Numbered from the stretch's first letter, positions 26,237 through 42,249 are shown. The stretch: DNA of 64,000 bases from Aureisphaera galaxeae (GCF_028561275.1 NZ_JAQQTF010000002.1:528812-592811), one strand, 5' to 3'. Numbers and translations are program-made. Notes: generated by a model not told the origin, from the letters alone.

Positions 26237-27151
26237 ATGAAATTCGAATGGAAAGGCGTTATGCCAGCAGTGACTACGAAGTTCACCAATGAAGATACCT
26301 TAGATATCCCGTTGTTCCTTCATAATATAGATGCCCAAGTGGACGCAGGTGCCCATGGGATCGTTTTGGGAGGTACTTTGGGAGAAGCCAGTACCCTCGA
26401 AGATGACGAAAAACGCATCCTAACTCGGGAGACGGTGCAAAGGGTGAACGGTAAGGTTCCTGTTATGATGAACATTGCCGAACAAACCACGAAAGGAGCC
26501 ATTGCAGCGGCCCAAAAAGCCGAAGAGGATGGAGCATCTGGACTTATGATGTTGCCGCCTATGCGTTATAAGGCTGGAGATCGTGAAACCGTGGAGTATT
26601 TTAAGGCAGTAGCCAATAATACCTCATTACCTATTATGGTATATAACAATCCTGTTGATTACAAGATTGAAGTTACCTTAGATATGTTCGAAGAATTATT
26701 GAAGTGCGACAATATCGAAGCCGTAAAGGAATCTACTCGGGACATCTCTAACGTAACCCGAATTAAAAACACCTTTGGGGATCGCCTTAAAATCATGTGC
26801 GGGGTAGATACTTTGGCATTAGAAAGTCTATTGATGGGTGCCGATGGTTGGATTGCAGGCCTGGTATGTGCATTTCCCAGAGAAACTGTAGCCATTTACG
26901 AATTGCAAAAGGCCGGTAGGATACAGGAAGCCGTTGCTATTTACCGTTGGTTCCTTCCCTTGTTGGAGTTGGATATTAACCCTAAATTAGTACAGAACAT
27001 TAAACTGGCCGAAGTCGCTACGGAACTAGGATCCGAAACCGTTCGTGCGCCTAGATTACCTCTAGTTGGAAAAGAACGCGAGCATGTTTTGGCCGTGATA
27101 GAAGAAGGATTAAAAACAAGACCACAATTACCCAATTATAAGAATCTATAA
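26237..27151 (+). CDS. DapA/DHDPS-superfamily enzyme, probable 1-pyrroline-4-hydroxy-2-carboxylate deaminase
   Basis: 304 aa TIM-barrel. The Schiff-base lysine is in IEAVKESTRDISN (near residue 165) and the conserved Tyr in LPIMVYNNPVDYKIEV. GTLGEASTL replaces the GTTGE of dihydrodipicolinate synthase. The neighbours are the hydroxyproline 2-epimerase, a D-amino-acid-type oxidoreductase and a semialdehyde dehydrogenase. The fitting role is therefore deamination of 1-pyrroline-4-hydroxy-2-carboxylate to 2-oxoglutarate semialdehyde, third step of trans-4-hydroxyproline breakdown (LhpC/HypD type). Lysine-pathway DapA is a less likely alternative. First gene of the operon; its stop shares one base with the next start. 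Confidence 0.8.
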   Translation: MKFEWKGVMPAVTTKFTNEDTLDIPLFLHNIDAQVDAGAHGIVLGGTLGEASTLEDDEKRILTRETVQRVNGKVPVMMNIAEQTTKGAIAAAQKAEEDGASGLMMLPPMRYKAGDRETVEYFKAVANNTSLPIMVYNNPVDYKIEVTLDMFEELLKCDNIEAVKESTRDISNVTRIKNTFGDRLKIMCGVDTLALESLLMGADGWIAGLVCAFPRETVAIYELQKAGRIQEAVAIYRWFLPLLELDINPKLVQNIKLAEVATELGSETVRAPRLPLVGKEREHVLAVIEEGLKTRPQLPNYKNL

Positions 27152-27420
27152 TGTTAGAAATACGACCCACATGCGAGCATTGCAATAAAGCGCTTCCCTA
27201 TGATAGTGAAGAGGCTAGGATTTGCACCTTCGAATGCACCTACTGTGCCGATTGCGCAGAAAACATTTTAAAAGGTGTTTGCCCTAATTGCGGGGGGAAT
27301 TTTGAGAAACGCCCCATTAGACCAGCACGTCTTTTGGAGAAATACCCCGTGTCCGAAAAAGTCGTATACAAACCCGTGGATGTGGAAGCCCATCTTGAAC
27401 GAATAAAAAATACAGAATGA
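27151..27420 (+). CDS. DUF1272 cysteine-rich small protein
   Basis: 89 aa. Eight Cys in pairs (CEHCNKAL, CTFECTYCADC, GVCPNCGG) suggest two zinc-binding knuckles; LEIRPTCEHCNKALP is the DUF1272 opening. Function unknown in the family. It is tightly embedded: TAATG overlap with the deaminase gene before it and ATGA overlap with the dehydrogenase gene after it. It must be made together with the hydroxyproline enzymes and could be a metal or assembly factor for them. Confidence 0.85.
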   Translation: MLEIRPTCEHCNKALPYDSEEARICTFECTYCADCAENILKGVCPNCGGNFEKRPIRPARLLEKYPVSEKVVYKPVDVEAHLERIKNTE

Positions 27421-28937
27421 CAGGAAAGAACTATATAGGATTTCAATTGAGTGCCAAAGGGGAAACCACCTATCGCACCTTTAATCCCAAAACCAATACG
27501 GAAAACTCGGCGCTGTTTACTGAGGCCAACGATCATGAAATCGAAAGTGCAGTAGCGTTGGCAGCCGAGGCCTTTCCGGTGTTTAAGAACTTACCGGGAG
27601 CCAAAAGAGCGGCATTTTTACGTGCCATAGCCGACGAAATTTTGGCGCTGGATGATACACTGGTGCAAACCTATTGTAACGAAACAGGATTACCCGAGGG
27701 CCGAGCAAAAGGTGAGCGCGGTCGAACGGTAGGACAACTCCGTATGTTTGCCGATCTCATAGAAACAGAAGATTGGAGACAACCTACAATCGATACTGCA
27801 ATTCCAGACCGACAACCCATGCCGAAACCAGATTTACGTCAGTTTCTTATCCCTCTAGGCCCAGTCGTGGTGTTTGGAGCGAGTAATTTTCCGTTGGCCT
27901 ATTCTACGGCAGGCGGGGATACGGCCAGTGCTTTGGCAGCAGGATGCCCAGTCATAGTAAAATCGCACCCAATGCATGCCGGAACAGGTGAGTTGGTGGC
28001 TTCGGCCATCGCAAAGGCCGCCGAAAAAACAGGAATGCCCAATGGAGTATTCTCAAACCTAAATAGTGCTGGAATTGAGGTGGGACAAAAATTGGTACAA
28101 CATCCAAAAGTGAAGGCGGTTGGATTTACAGGAAGTATCCGAGGTGGGCGTGCTCTGTTCGATTTGGCTGGTCAACGCGAAGAACCCATACCTGTATTCG
28201 CGGAAATGGGAAGTATTAATCCTGTGGTGATCACTTCCAACGCTCTAAAAAATAGAAGTGCTGAGATCGCGTCGACCTATGCAAGTTCCATTACCTTGGG
28301 AACCGGACAATTCTGCACCAATCCCGGATTAATCCTTGGGATTGAAAGTCCCGAACTTTCACAATTTGTAGAAGATTTAGGAAGCAAAACCAGTGAAATC
28401 GATGCCCAGTGCATGTTGCATCCCAACATTCACCAAGCCTACGAGGCAAATGGAGCAGCCGTGTCCAGTCAGGCGAACACCGAAGTAGTAGCGGTACACG
28501 ACGGACCCGTTTCAGAAAATTATGCCCAATCCAAGATTACAACAACTTCGGGAGCGGCTTTTCTTCAAAATAAGAAGCTTCACACCGAAGTGTTTGGTCC
28601 TTTTTCATTGGTAGTTCAGTGCAAGGATGAATCTGAATTGTTGCGGGTGATTTCTGGATTGGAAGGTCAGTTGACGGGAACCATCATTGCAGAGCCGGAT
28701 GAATACAGGCAATTAGAACCCGTTATCGATACGCTTCAGGATCGTGTAGGGCGCATTATCTTTAATGGCGTGCCGACAGGTGTTGAGGTGTGCGATGCCA
28801 TGACGCATGGGGGGCCTTATCCAGCGAGTACGGACAGTCGCTTTACAGCAGTGGGGAATCACTCAATCAAGCGCTGGGCACGACCTTTTAGCTATCAGGA
28901 CTTCCCTGAAGAATTACTGCCCTCGTTCCTAAAATAA
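27417..28937 (+). CDS. NAD(P)-dependent aldehyde dehydrogenase, probable 2-oxoglutarate semialdehyde dehydrogenase
   Basis: 506 aa. ALDH landmarks are FGASNFPLAYSTAGGDTASALAA (cofactor and oxyanion Asn), VGFTGSIRGGRALFDLA, the general-base Glu in VFAEMGSINPVV, and the nucleophile Cys in LGTGQFCTNPGL near residue 300. The motifs match the ketoglutarate semialdehyde dehydrogenase branch, which oxidises 2-oxoglutarate semialdehyde to 2-oxoglutarate at the end of the trans-4-hydroxyproline route. Because 2-aminoadipate semialdehyde from hydroxylysine would also need oxidising, and no other ALDH is in the locus, it may serve both, which is inference. Confidence 0.88.
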   Translation: MTGKNYIGFQLSAKGETTYRTFNPKTNTENSALFTEANDHEIESAVALAAEAFPVFKNLPGAKRAAFLRAIADEILALDDTLVQTYCNETGLPEGRAKGERGRTVGQLRMFADLIETEDWRQPTIDTAIPDRQPMPKPDLRQFLIPLGPVVVFGASNFPLAYSTAGGDTASALAAGCPVIVKSHPMHAGTGELVASAIAKAAEKTGMPNGVFSNLNSAGIEVGQKLVQHPKVKAVGFTGSIRGGRALFDLAGQREEPIPVFAEMGSINPVVITSNALKNRSAEIASTYASSITLGTGQFCTNPGLILGIESPELSQFVEDLGSKTSEIDAQCMLHPNIHQAYEANGAAVSSQANTEVVAVHDGPVSENYAQSKITTTSGAAFLQNKKLHTEVFGPFSLVVQCKDESELLRVISGLEGQLTGTIIAEPDEYRQLEPVIDTLQDRVGRIIFNGVPTGVEVCDAMTHGGPYPASTDSRFTAVGNHSIKRWARPFSYQDFPEELLPSFLK

Positions 28938-28942
28938 ACGGT

Positions 28943-30664
28943 ATGATACGTTCCTTATTCATATTGGCTTTCTGTTTCTTGGGTACTCAGTTAGTGGCTC
29001 AGAGTACTTCAGAACAGTTGGCCACCATCATCAAAACGGTTGAAGAACACGAAGGATACGACACCAAGAAACATCCCATGGGTTTGTTTACCCGTGCCTA
29101 TTTTAAAGCGGAAGCAGATTTTGCCAAATCCCAATTGGAGGAATTAAAATCCATAGCAGCGAACGAACTTTCGGAAACTGAATCTATCTCTTTGGAAATG
29201 CTGAAGTTCCTCCTACAAGATCGAATTCATTATTACGAATTCGATAGATATTTGAACCCTTTGTTGTCCGATTCTGGTTTCCATGCAGGTTTTCCTTATA
29301 TGGTGCGACCCTTGGCCAACTATAAGCAGGTTATTTCGTATTTGAATAAGCTGAATGCCATTCCGGAAGTGGTGGATAATTACCTGCCCTTACTTCGTGA
29401 AGGTTTGGAAAAGGGAATGTCACAGCCCCGTGTGATTTTTAAGGGATACGAATCCAGCTACGATTCGCACATTGTAGATAATTACGAAGACAGTTTCTTC
29501 TACGGACCTTTCAGGAGTCTACCAGAATCCCTTTCCGAGACACAAAAGGATTCCGTCTTAACGGCCGCAAAAGAGGTTATTTCGGAAAAAGTGGTGCCTC
29601 AATTTAGGAGAATCAAGAAATTCTTCGAAGAAGAGTACCTTCCTAAGACTAGGACGACTATCGGGGTTTCCGAAACACCAAACGGGCGCGACTATTATCA
29701 GAATAGAATCAATTACTACACGACCAGTACCCAGTATTCGGCAGATGATATTCACCAAATAGGTTTGGGCGAAGTGGCCCGCATTAAAAAGGAAATGCAT
29801 AAGATTATTGAGGAATTGGAGTTTGAAGGCAGCTTTGCCGATTTCCTGAAATTTCTCCGAACCGATCCTCAGTTCTATGTAGATACTCCAGAAGCATTAC
29901 TGATGCACGCCCGGGATATGGCCAAGCGAGCCGATGCCCAATTGCCTAAATTTTTCAAAACCTTACCGAGGAAACCCTATGGGGTCGCTCCTGTGCCTGA
30001 TGCCATAGCGCCCAAGTATACCGGAGGACGCTATATTGGAACTAGTAAAAACAGCACCGATCCGGGATATTATTGGGTGAATACCTATGACCTTCCTAGC
30101 CGACCTTTATACACACTGCCTGCATTAACCGTGCATGAAGCGGTCCCTGGACATCATTTACAAGGAAGCCTTAATAACGAACTGGGCGATAGTATCCCTC
30201 AATTCAGAAAAAACACCTATTTGTCGGCTTACGGAGAAGGATGGGGATTGTACACCGAATACCTAGCCGCCGAGATGGGAATGTACACTACGCCCTATGA
30301 ACGATTCGGGCAACTCACCTATGAAATGTGGCGTGCCTGCCGATTGGTTGTAGACACAGGCATTCATGCCAAAGGCTGGACTCGGGAGCAAGTGGTAGAT
30401 TTTATGGCTTCCAATACGGCACTTTCCTTACATGAGGTAAATACTGAAACTGACCGTTATATTTCTTGGCCGGGACAAGCCTTATCCTATAAGATTGGGG
30501 AACTTAAAATACGGGAACTCCGAAAAAAGGCAGAAAAGGAATTAGGAGCTAAGTTCGATATTCGAGAGTTTCACGAGGTGATTTTGGAACAAGGAACCGT
30601 GACACTCTCCATTTTGGAACGACGTATTAATGCATATATCGAAAAAACAAAGAATGGGTCGTAG
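28943..30664 (+). CDS. Exported DUF885 family metallopeptidase-like protein
   Basis: 573 aa with signal peptide MIRSLFILAFCFLGTQLVAQ. The DUF885 zinc motif VHEAVPGHHLQGSL is near residue 400, with a downstream Glu in YGEGWGLYTEYLA. The family is a helical gluzincin-like fold of presumed peptidase activity. Placed inside the hydroxyproline operon (5 bp after the dehydrogenase, 11-bp overlap with the epimerase), it probably trims Hyp/Pro-containing peptides in the periplasm. Confidence 0.85.
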   Translation: MIRSLFILAFCFLGTQLVAQSTSEQLATIIKTVEEHEGYDTKKHPMGLFTRAYFKAEADFAKSQLEELKSIAANELSETESISLEMLKFLLQDRIHYYEFDRYLNPLLSDSGFHAGFPYMVRPLANYKQVISYLNKLNAIPEVVDNYLPLLREGLEKGMSQPRVIFKGYESSYDSHIVDNYEDSFFYGPFRSLPESLSETQKDSVLTAAKEVISEKVVPQFRRIKKFFEEEYLPKTRTTIGVSETPNGRDYYQNRINYYTTSTQYSADDIHQIGLGEVARIKKEMHKIIEELEFEGSFADFLKFLRTDPQFYVDTPEALLMHARDMAKRADAQLPKFFKTLPRKPYGVAPVPDAIAPKYTGGRYIGTSKNSTDPGYYWVNTYDLPSRPLYTLPALTVHEAVPGHHLQGSLNNELGDSIPQFRKNTYLSAYGEGWGLYTEYLAAEMGMYTTPYERFGQLTYEMWRACRLVVDTGIHAKGWTREQVVDFMASNTALSLHEVNTETDRYISWPGQALSYKIGELKIRELRKKAEKELGAKFDIREFHEVILEQGTVTLSILERRINAYIEKTKNGS

Positions 30665-31664
30665 TATATTTCATTGCATAGACGGCCACACATGTGGAAA
30701 CCCTGTTCGAGTGGTGACCACGGGACATCCTCCCTTGAAAGGGAAGTCCATGAGCGAAAAGCGACAACATTTTTTAAAGGAATACGATTGGATTAGAAAG
30801 GGGCTTATGTACGAACCCCGAGGCCACGATATGATGAGTGGCAGTTTCTTTTTCGAGCCCCAATTTCCCGAAAATGACTTCGGAATACTCTTTATTGAAA
30901 CCTCAGGATGCCTGCCTATGTGTGGGCACGGAACGATTGGAGCGATCACCATTGCCATAGAAGAAGATTTGATACAGCCCAAAACCCCGGGAAAGATCCG
31001 AATGGAAACCCCAGCTGGTTTGGTCCAAATTGAATATGAGGAGAACAACGGAAAGGTGGCTTGGGTAAAATTAAAAAATGTAGCGTCCTATTTGGCGGCC
31101 GAAGGCCTCACGGTAGAATGCCCGGAATTGGGCGAAATCACTTTCGATGTTGCCTATGGCGGAAACTTCTATGCCATTGTAGATCCCCAAGAAAATTTCA
31201 GTGGGATTCAGGATTATACAGCCAGTAAACTCATTCAATTCTCTCAAGTGGTACGAAAACGGATCAATGAAAAGTATCCCGATTACTTCATCCATCCAGA
31301 AGACGAAACCATTCGGGATGTGAGTCATATGGAATGGACGGGAACCCCTATTCACGAGACTTCTACAGCTAGAAATGCCGTTTTTTATGGCGATAAGGCC
31401 ATCGACCGCTCTCCATGTGGCACGGGAACTTCGGCACGTATGGCACAATTACATGCCAAGGGAAAACTGAAAATGGGAGAGCCTTTTATCCATGAAAGTT
31501 TTATAGGTTCTACCTTTGAAGGATGTATAGAAGCAGAAACTGAAATCGGAGGTAAGAAAGCCATCATCCCATCCATAAAGGGCTGGGCCAAGGTGTATGG
31601 TTATAATAGTATTACCATCGATCCGGATGATGATCCGTATGCCTATGGATTTCAAGTAATTTAA
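30654..31664 (+). CDS. 4-hydroxyproline 2-epimerase (proline racemase family, Cys/Cys type)
   Basis: 336 aa from ATG 30654, chosen because HCIDGHTCGNPVRVV begins directly after; an ATG at 30630 would overlap the previous gene more. Both catalytic bases are present: Cys90 in LPMCGHGTIGA and Cys255 in RSPCGTGTSARMAQL. The Cys/Cys pair marks racemases and epimerases. In this operon it should convert trans-4-hydroxy-L-proline to cis-4-hydroxy-D-proline, the first step. The paralogue at 44271-45341 has Cys/Thr and a different job. Confidence 0.9.
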   Translation: MGRSIFHCIDGHTCGNPVRVVTTGHPPLKGKSMSEKRQHFLKEYDWIRKGLMYEPRGHDMMSGSFFFEPQFPENDFGILFIETSGCLPMCGHGTIGAITIAIEEDLIQPKTPGKIRMETPAGLVQIEYEENNGKVAWVKLKNVASYLAAEGLTVECPELGEITFDVAYGGNFYAIVDPQENFSGIQDYTASKLIQFSQVVRKRINEKYPDYFIHPEDETIRDVSHMEWTGTPIHETSTARNAVFYGDKAIDRSPCGTGTSARMAQLHAKGKLKMGEPFIHESFIGSTFEGCIEAETEIGGKKAIIPSIKGWAKVYGYNSITIDPDDDPYAYGFQVI

Positions 31665-31737
31665 GGAAGTCGATTAAACGGTTAAACAACTCAACATCTA
31701 AACATAACATCTCATTAAAAAAACACAAAGCATTAAG

Positions 31738-31766
31738 TCATTCACTCATTAATTCATTAAATCATT
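31738..31766 (+). repeat. Four TCATT units at exact 8-bp period before a TTG start
   Basis: TCATT occurs at 31738, 31746, 31754 and 31762, each 8 bp apart, giving a short imperfect tandem repeat (TCATTCAC, TCATTAAT, TCATTAAA, TCATTGAA). The last unit runs into the TTG start codon of the oxidoreductase at 31765. Confidence 0.6.
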
Positions 31767-33009
31767 GAAAAGAGTAATAGTCATCGGCGGCGGCATAATA
31801 GGACTTTGTTCGGCCTACTATCTTCGAAAGGAAGGCCATGAGGTGATTGTGATCGATAAGTCCAAAATGAATGGCGGTGCCTCGTACGTAAATGCCGGAT
31901 ATATTACACCGAGCCATATCATTCCACTTTCTGCTCCTGGGATGATTACCAAAGGACTAAAATGGATGCTGAATCCGTCAAGCCCCTTTTACGTGAAACC
32001 CCGAATGGATATGGAGTTCTTGAAATGGGGTTGGGCGTTTAAGAAGTCGGCTAAGAAGGAGAAGGTAAACAGGGCCATTCCCATTATAAAGGATATCAAT
32101 TTGTTTAGTCGTGAGCTCTATGAAGAAATGAAGACTTCCGATGAATTCAACTTTCACTACGAGCGGAACGGATTGCTAATGCTATGCAAAACCGAAAAGG
32201 CACTCGAAGAAGAATGGGAGGTAGGGAAAAAGGCTATTTCTACAGGATTGAATGTAGTTGAGTTGAACAAAGAACAAACCCAAAAGTACGAACCCGATAT
32301 TGACTTGGATATCATAGGATCCGTCTACTTCGATTGCGATGCTCACATGACACCTTCAGAATTCATGGGGAATATGAAGGCGTATTTGGAAAAAATTGGG
32401 GTCCAATTTTGCCTGGAAGAAGAAGTGAAGGATATTGAAGTCTCCGAGGGAAAAATATCTGAAGTAATCACTTCAAAACAAAAAATTTCTTGTGAAGAGG
32501 TCGTTCTAGCCGCAGGTGCCTGGAGTCCTATGCTCGTGAAGAAATTGGGATTGAAAATTCCAATTCAGGCAGGTAAAGGATACAGAATCAATGTAGAGCG
32601 AACCACAGGAATTAAAACACCTGCTATTTTGGTCGAGGCCAAAGTCGCCGTAACGCCTATGAGCGGCTTTACCCGATTTGCAGGAACCATGGAGATCGGT
32701 AGTATAAATCACAAGATTAGTCCAGTACGGGTAAATGCCATTGCCCAAGCCGCTTCTCAATACTACTCGGGAGTAGAGATTACCCAAGAAGAAAAGGAAA
32801 ATGCAGCTTGCGGACTTCGTCCATGCACACCCGATGGTCTTCCTTTCATTGGACGTTCCTCAAAATGTGATAACTTAACGGTGGCTACAGGCCATGCAAT
32901 GATGGGATGGAGTTTAGGTCCTGCAACGGGCAAATTGGTTTCTGAAATTATTTCAGAAAAGAAGCTCTCCATGCCCATAGACGCGTTTCACCCCGACAGA
33001 AGTTATTGA
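31765..33009 (+). CDS. FAD-dependent D-amino-acid dehydrogenase, probable cis-4-hydroxy-D-proline dehydrogenase
   Basis: 414 aa from TTG. The dinucleotide-binding motif VIVIGGGIIGLCSAYYLRKEG is at the N-terminus, and the C-terminal FAD contact is TGHAMMGWSLGPATGKLVSE, as in the DadA/glycine-oxidase DAO family. ACGLRPCTPDGLPFIG is also typical. After the epimerase, the expected reaction is oxidation of cis-4-hydroxy-D-proline to 1-pyrroline-4-hydroxy-2-carboxylate. A 100-bp gap separates it from the epimerase. Start at TTG is dictated by the conserved MKRVIVIGGG; no in-frame ATG lies just upstream. Confidence 0.85.
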   Translation: MKRVIVIGGGIIGLCSAYYLRKEGHEVIVIDKSKMNGGASYVNAGYITPSHIIPLSAPGMITKGLKWMLNPSSPFYVKPRMDMEFLKWGWAFKKSAKKEKVNRAIPIIKDINLFSRELYEEMKTSDEFNFHYERNGLLMLCKTEKALEEEWEVGKKAISTGLNVVELNKEQTQKYEPDIDLDIIGSVYFDCDAHMTPSEFMGNMKAYLEKIGVQFCLEEEVKDIEVSEGKISEVITSKQKISCEEVVLAAGAWSPMLVKKLGLKIPIQAGKGYRINVERTTGIKTPAILVEAKVAVTPMSGFTRFAGTMEIGSINHKISPVRVNAIAQAASQYYSGVEITQEEKENAACGLRPCTPDGLPFIGRSSKCDNLTVATGHAMMGWSLGPATGKLVSEIISEKKLSMPIDAFHPDRSY

Positions 33010-33010
33010 T

Positions 33011-34309
33011 ATGAGATACCCGAAAATCCCTAATTCGTTGTTCCAAAATAATCGTGAAGCCTTCACAGCAAGAATGAAGGATAATACCATTGCCATTCTT
33101 GCCTCTAACGATGTAAAACATACCAATACGGATGACGTAATGGGTTTTGCCCAAAACAACGACCTCTTTTACCTTTCGGGGATCGATCAAGAAAATACGA
33201 CTTTGGTTTTGTATCCCGATGCGCACAAACCCGAAAATCGTGTCATTCTTTTTATTCAAGAAGGTAATGCACATTCCAAACAATGGGACGGAGAGAAATT
33301 GACGAAAGAGGGAGCGACAGATATTTCCGGAATTAAAAGGGTGGAATGGCAAAGTGATTTCGAAAAAGTGCTGCAATACATGGCTTTCGAAGCTGATGGG
33401 CTCTATCTAGGACACAATGAACACAAAAAACGTGTGACCAAAGATCAGCAAACGAAGCAGGATCGGATGATTGCTTGGTGCAAGCAGAAGTATCCCTTGC
33501 ATGAGTATCATAGGGCCGCCAAAATAACGCGGGAATTGCGCCCGGTGAAATCACAAGTGGAAATTGACCTCATTCAAAAGGCGGTCGATATCAGTGTTGC
33601 TTCTTTCGATCGTGTGTTGAAGAACTGCAAACCTGGCATAAAGGAATATGAATTGGAAGCGGAGCTTACCTATAACTTGGTAAAATCCGGTGCTACCAGA
33701 CATGCTTTTAAGCCCATAGTTGCTTCCGGAAAGAATGCCTGCGTATTGCACTACAATGAGAATAGCGCCATTTGCCAAGATGGAGACATGATCCTGATGG
33801 ATTTCGGCGTGTGCTATGCCAATTACAATAGCGATACCACGAGATGTTTTCCCGTAAGCGGAACCTTTTCACCGCGCCAAAAGGAAGTATATGCTGCAGT
33901 ACTTCACTGTTTACAAGAAGGAAGCAAGTTGTTGCAAGTGGGAACCCTTCCTGAGGATTATGAGAAGGAGATGGCCCAATTGGTAGAAGCACAATTGATT
34001 CAATTGGGATTGCTTTCTGAATCTGAGGTGAAGACCCAAGATCCCGATACTCCTCTATACAAGAAATACTTCATGCACGGCACGGCTCATTACATTGGGT
34101 TGGATGTACACGACGTGGGATTGTACAATCGCCCCTTCGAAGCTGGGATGGTCCTTACCTGCGAACCTGGCATTTACATTCCCGAAGAAGGGATTGGTTG
34201 TCGGTTAGAAAATGACTACCTCATTACTGCCGACGCTAACATCAACTTATCGGCAGCCATGCCCATAGAGATCGATGAGATCGAAGCTATAATGCGCCAA
34301 AATACGTAG
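33011..34309 (+). CDS. pepP: Xaa-Pro aminopeptidase (aminopeptidase P, M24B)
   Basis: 432 aa. N-terminal creatinase-like domain, then the pita-bread catalytic domain with all five metal ligands: Asp in ILMDFGVCY, Asp in YNSDTTRCF, His in HGTAHYIGLDVHD, Glu in CEPGIYIPEEG and Glu in CRLENDYLI. It removes the N-terminal residue from X-Pro peptides, a bond other peptidases leave; collagen peptides are rich in it. Cytosolic, no signal. Last gene of the plus operon, one base after the oxidoreductase; its stop nearly abuts the convergent S37 gene. Confidence 0.92.
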   Translation: MRYPKIPNSLFQNNREAFTARMKDNTIAILASNDVKHTNTDDVMGFAQNNDLFYLSGIDQENTTLVLYPDAHKPENRVILFIQEGNAHSKQWDGEKLTKEGATDISGIKRVEWQSDFEKVLQYMAFEADGLYLGHNEHKKRVTKDQQTKQDRMIAWCKQKYPLHEYHRAAKITRELRPVKSQVEIDLIQKAVDISVASFDRVLKNCKPGIKEYELEAELTYNLVKSGATRHAFKPIVASGKNACVLHYNENSAICQDGDMILMDFGVCYANYNSDTTRCFPVSGTFSPRQKEVYAAVLHCLQEGSKLLQVGTLPEDYEKEMAQLVEAQLIQLGLLSESEVKTQDPDTPLYKKYFMHGTAHYIGLDVHDVGLYNRPFEAGMVLTCEPGIYIPEEGIGCRLENDYLITADANINLSAAMPIEIDEIEAIMRQNT

Positions 34310-34310
34310 G

Positions 34311-35621
34311 CTATTTCAACCAACTATCTATAATGCTATAGATTCTCACTCGGTCTTCTTCGGAAAAGGTTTTTATCCGAGTAGTATGGTCTCCTTTTTC
34401 CTTTACGAATTTGTAGAGTTCCCGTTTTTCCGCACCATTCACTAAGTCTACCGCAGTGGCGCTCCATGCATCGTATTCACCATAGATAAATAGCATTTTC
34501 TCTGCCGAAGTGTCCAAAAACGATTTGATTTCCTGCATGGGCTTTAGGTTGTATTCCTTGGTGATTCCATCGGGAAAAGCCCAGTCGAATTTCAGCACTT
34601 CCTCGGTACCCATGTATTCTTTGAAAGGTGCCGTTTCATAGCCGTAGATGCCTTGTTCGGTAAGGGCTGCCCAGAAATAAGGCTGTAGACTCTCTACCGA
34701 TTTCGATTCGAAGAAGCCGTAGCCTACTACATCGATGAGGTGTTTGTAGATCTCAGCCGGAGTCGCATTACTGCTTGGTATGCTAGAAGTCTTGGCACCC
34801 CATTGCCAAAAGGCGAAGGAATATTCAAGAATACTATAATCGAGTGCATTTTCTTCCCCAAATTCCCACGACATTCCTCTTTCCTTAGCTGTGTCCTTTA
34901 GTATTTGCAATAGTGCTCCTCGGTTCTGAAAACACAGTTCCTGAAATGCCTTGATTTGGGTTCTTTCTTCGGCGGTTCCCACATTAGCCAAGAAGGAATA
35001 TACACGTGGATCTTCTCTTTGATAATTCAGTGGACCTACATAACAAACGGAAGCATCTACATTGTTGGGAAAGTACCTACGATGTGCCATGGTGGTTTGG
35101 CAACCTTTGGAGATTCCCGTGGTAATAAACTTGGCATTTGGGTAAATTGCCTTTCTAATGGCATTTATGATGATGGCTTGGTCCTTCGCGGCATTTTCTA
35201 CCGTAAGGGTATTCCAATCTATTTCCTTAGGTCTCGAATAATTGAAATATCTGTGCTCTACCGTGAGCTGGTTTCCCCGATAATGATTGGCCAGTTCCCC
35301 TGCCTTTTCACTAAAAATGCCATATCCCTGCAATTCCACAAAAACTGGTAGACTCTCATTTTCAAACCCCAAATATACTTTTTGAAGAAAGGTGCCTTTA
35401 CTGGCATCATTATGATCTACGGGTTGCTTAAACCAGATTTCATAGTTCTCGTCGAAATGGCTAATAGCTTCGCGTTTTTCGATGCGGACCACATTATCTA
35501 TGGAAGCAATCTTTTCGAAAGTGGATTTAGGGGTAATGAGAGTATCTACTTTCTGCGTAGTTCCACAACCTACTACCAACAGAAAGAGTAAGGCTGGTAG
35601 AATGTATTTAAGTCTTGACAT
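34311..35621 (-). CDS. Lipoprotein of the S37 (PS-10) prolyl tripeptidyl aminopeptidase-like family
   Basis: 436 aa. Lipoprotein signal MSRLKYILPALLFLLVVGC. The alpha/beta-hydrolase part has FVELQGYGIFSEKAGEL, TVEHRYFNYSRP, and the nucleophile elbow TTGISKGCQTTMAHRRYFP near residue 170 (GxSKG). These features are shared with Streptomyces tripeptidyl aminopeptidases of S37 that favour proline-rich N-termini. Asp in FIYGEYDAWSA and His in KGDHTTRI complete a Ser-Asp-His triad. Likely releases short peptides from Pro-rich or collagen fragments at the envelope. It lies 33 bp after the DUF4440 gene, last in the minus operon. Confidence 0.75.
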   Translation of the reverse strand: MSRLKYILPALLFLLVVGCGTTQKVDTLITPKSTFEKIASIDNVVRIEKREAISHFDENYEIWFKQPVDHNDASKGTFLQKVYLGFENESLPVFVELQGYGIFSEKAGELANHYRGNQLTVEHRYFNYSRPKEIDWNTLTVENAAKDQAIIINAIRKAIYPNAKFITTGISKGCQTTMAHRRYFPNNVDASVCYVGPLNYQREDPRVYSFLANVGTAEERTQIKAFQELCFQNRGALLQILKDTAKERGMSWEFGEENALDYSILEYSFAFWQWGAKTSSIPSSNATPAEIYKHLIDVVGYGFFESKSVESLQPYFWAALTEQGIYGYETAPFKEYMGTEEVLKFDWAFPDGITKEYNLKPMQEIKSFLDTSAEKMLFIYGEYDAWSATAVDLVNGAEKRELYKFVKEKGDHTTRIKTFSEEDRVRIYSIIDSWLK

Positions 35622-35654
35622 GTTGATCTAGTTTAATGAGGTTTTAATTGTAGT

Positions 35655-42245
<6,591 letters not shown>

Positions 42246-42249
<4 letters not shown>

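Noticed and set aside
26237-27151. Lysine-biosynthetic dapA
   Set aside because: Schiff-base lysine is present, but the operon is catabolic for hydroxyproline and the Thr-Thr loop of true DapA is changed (GTLGE).
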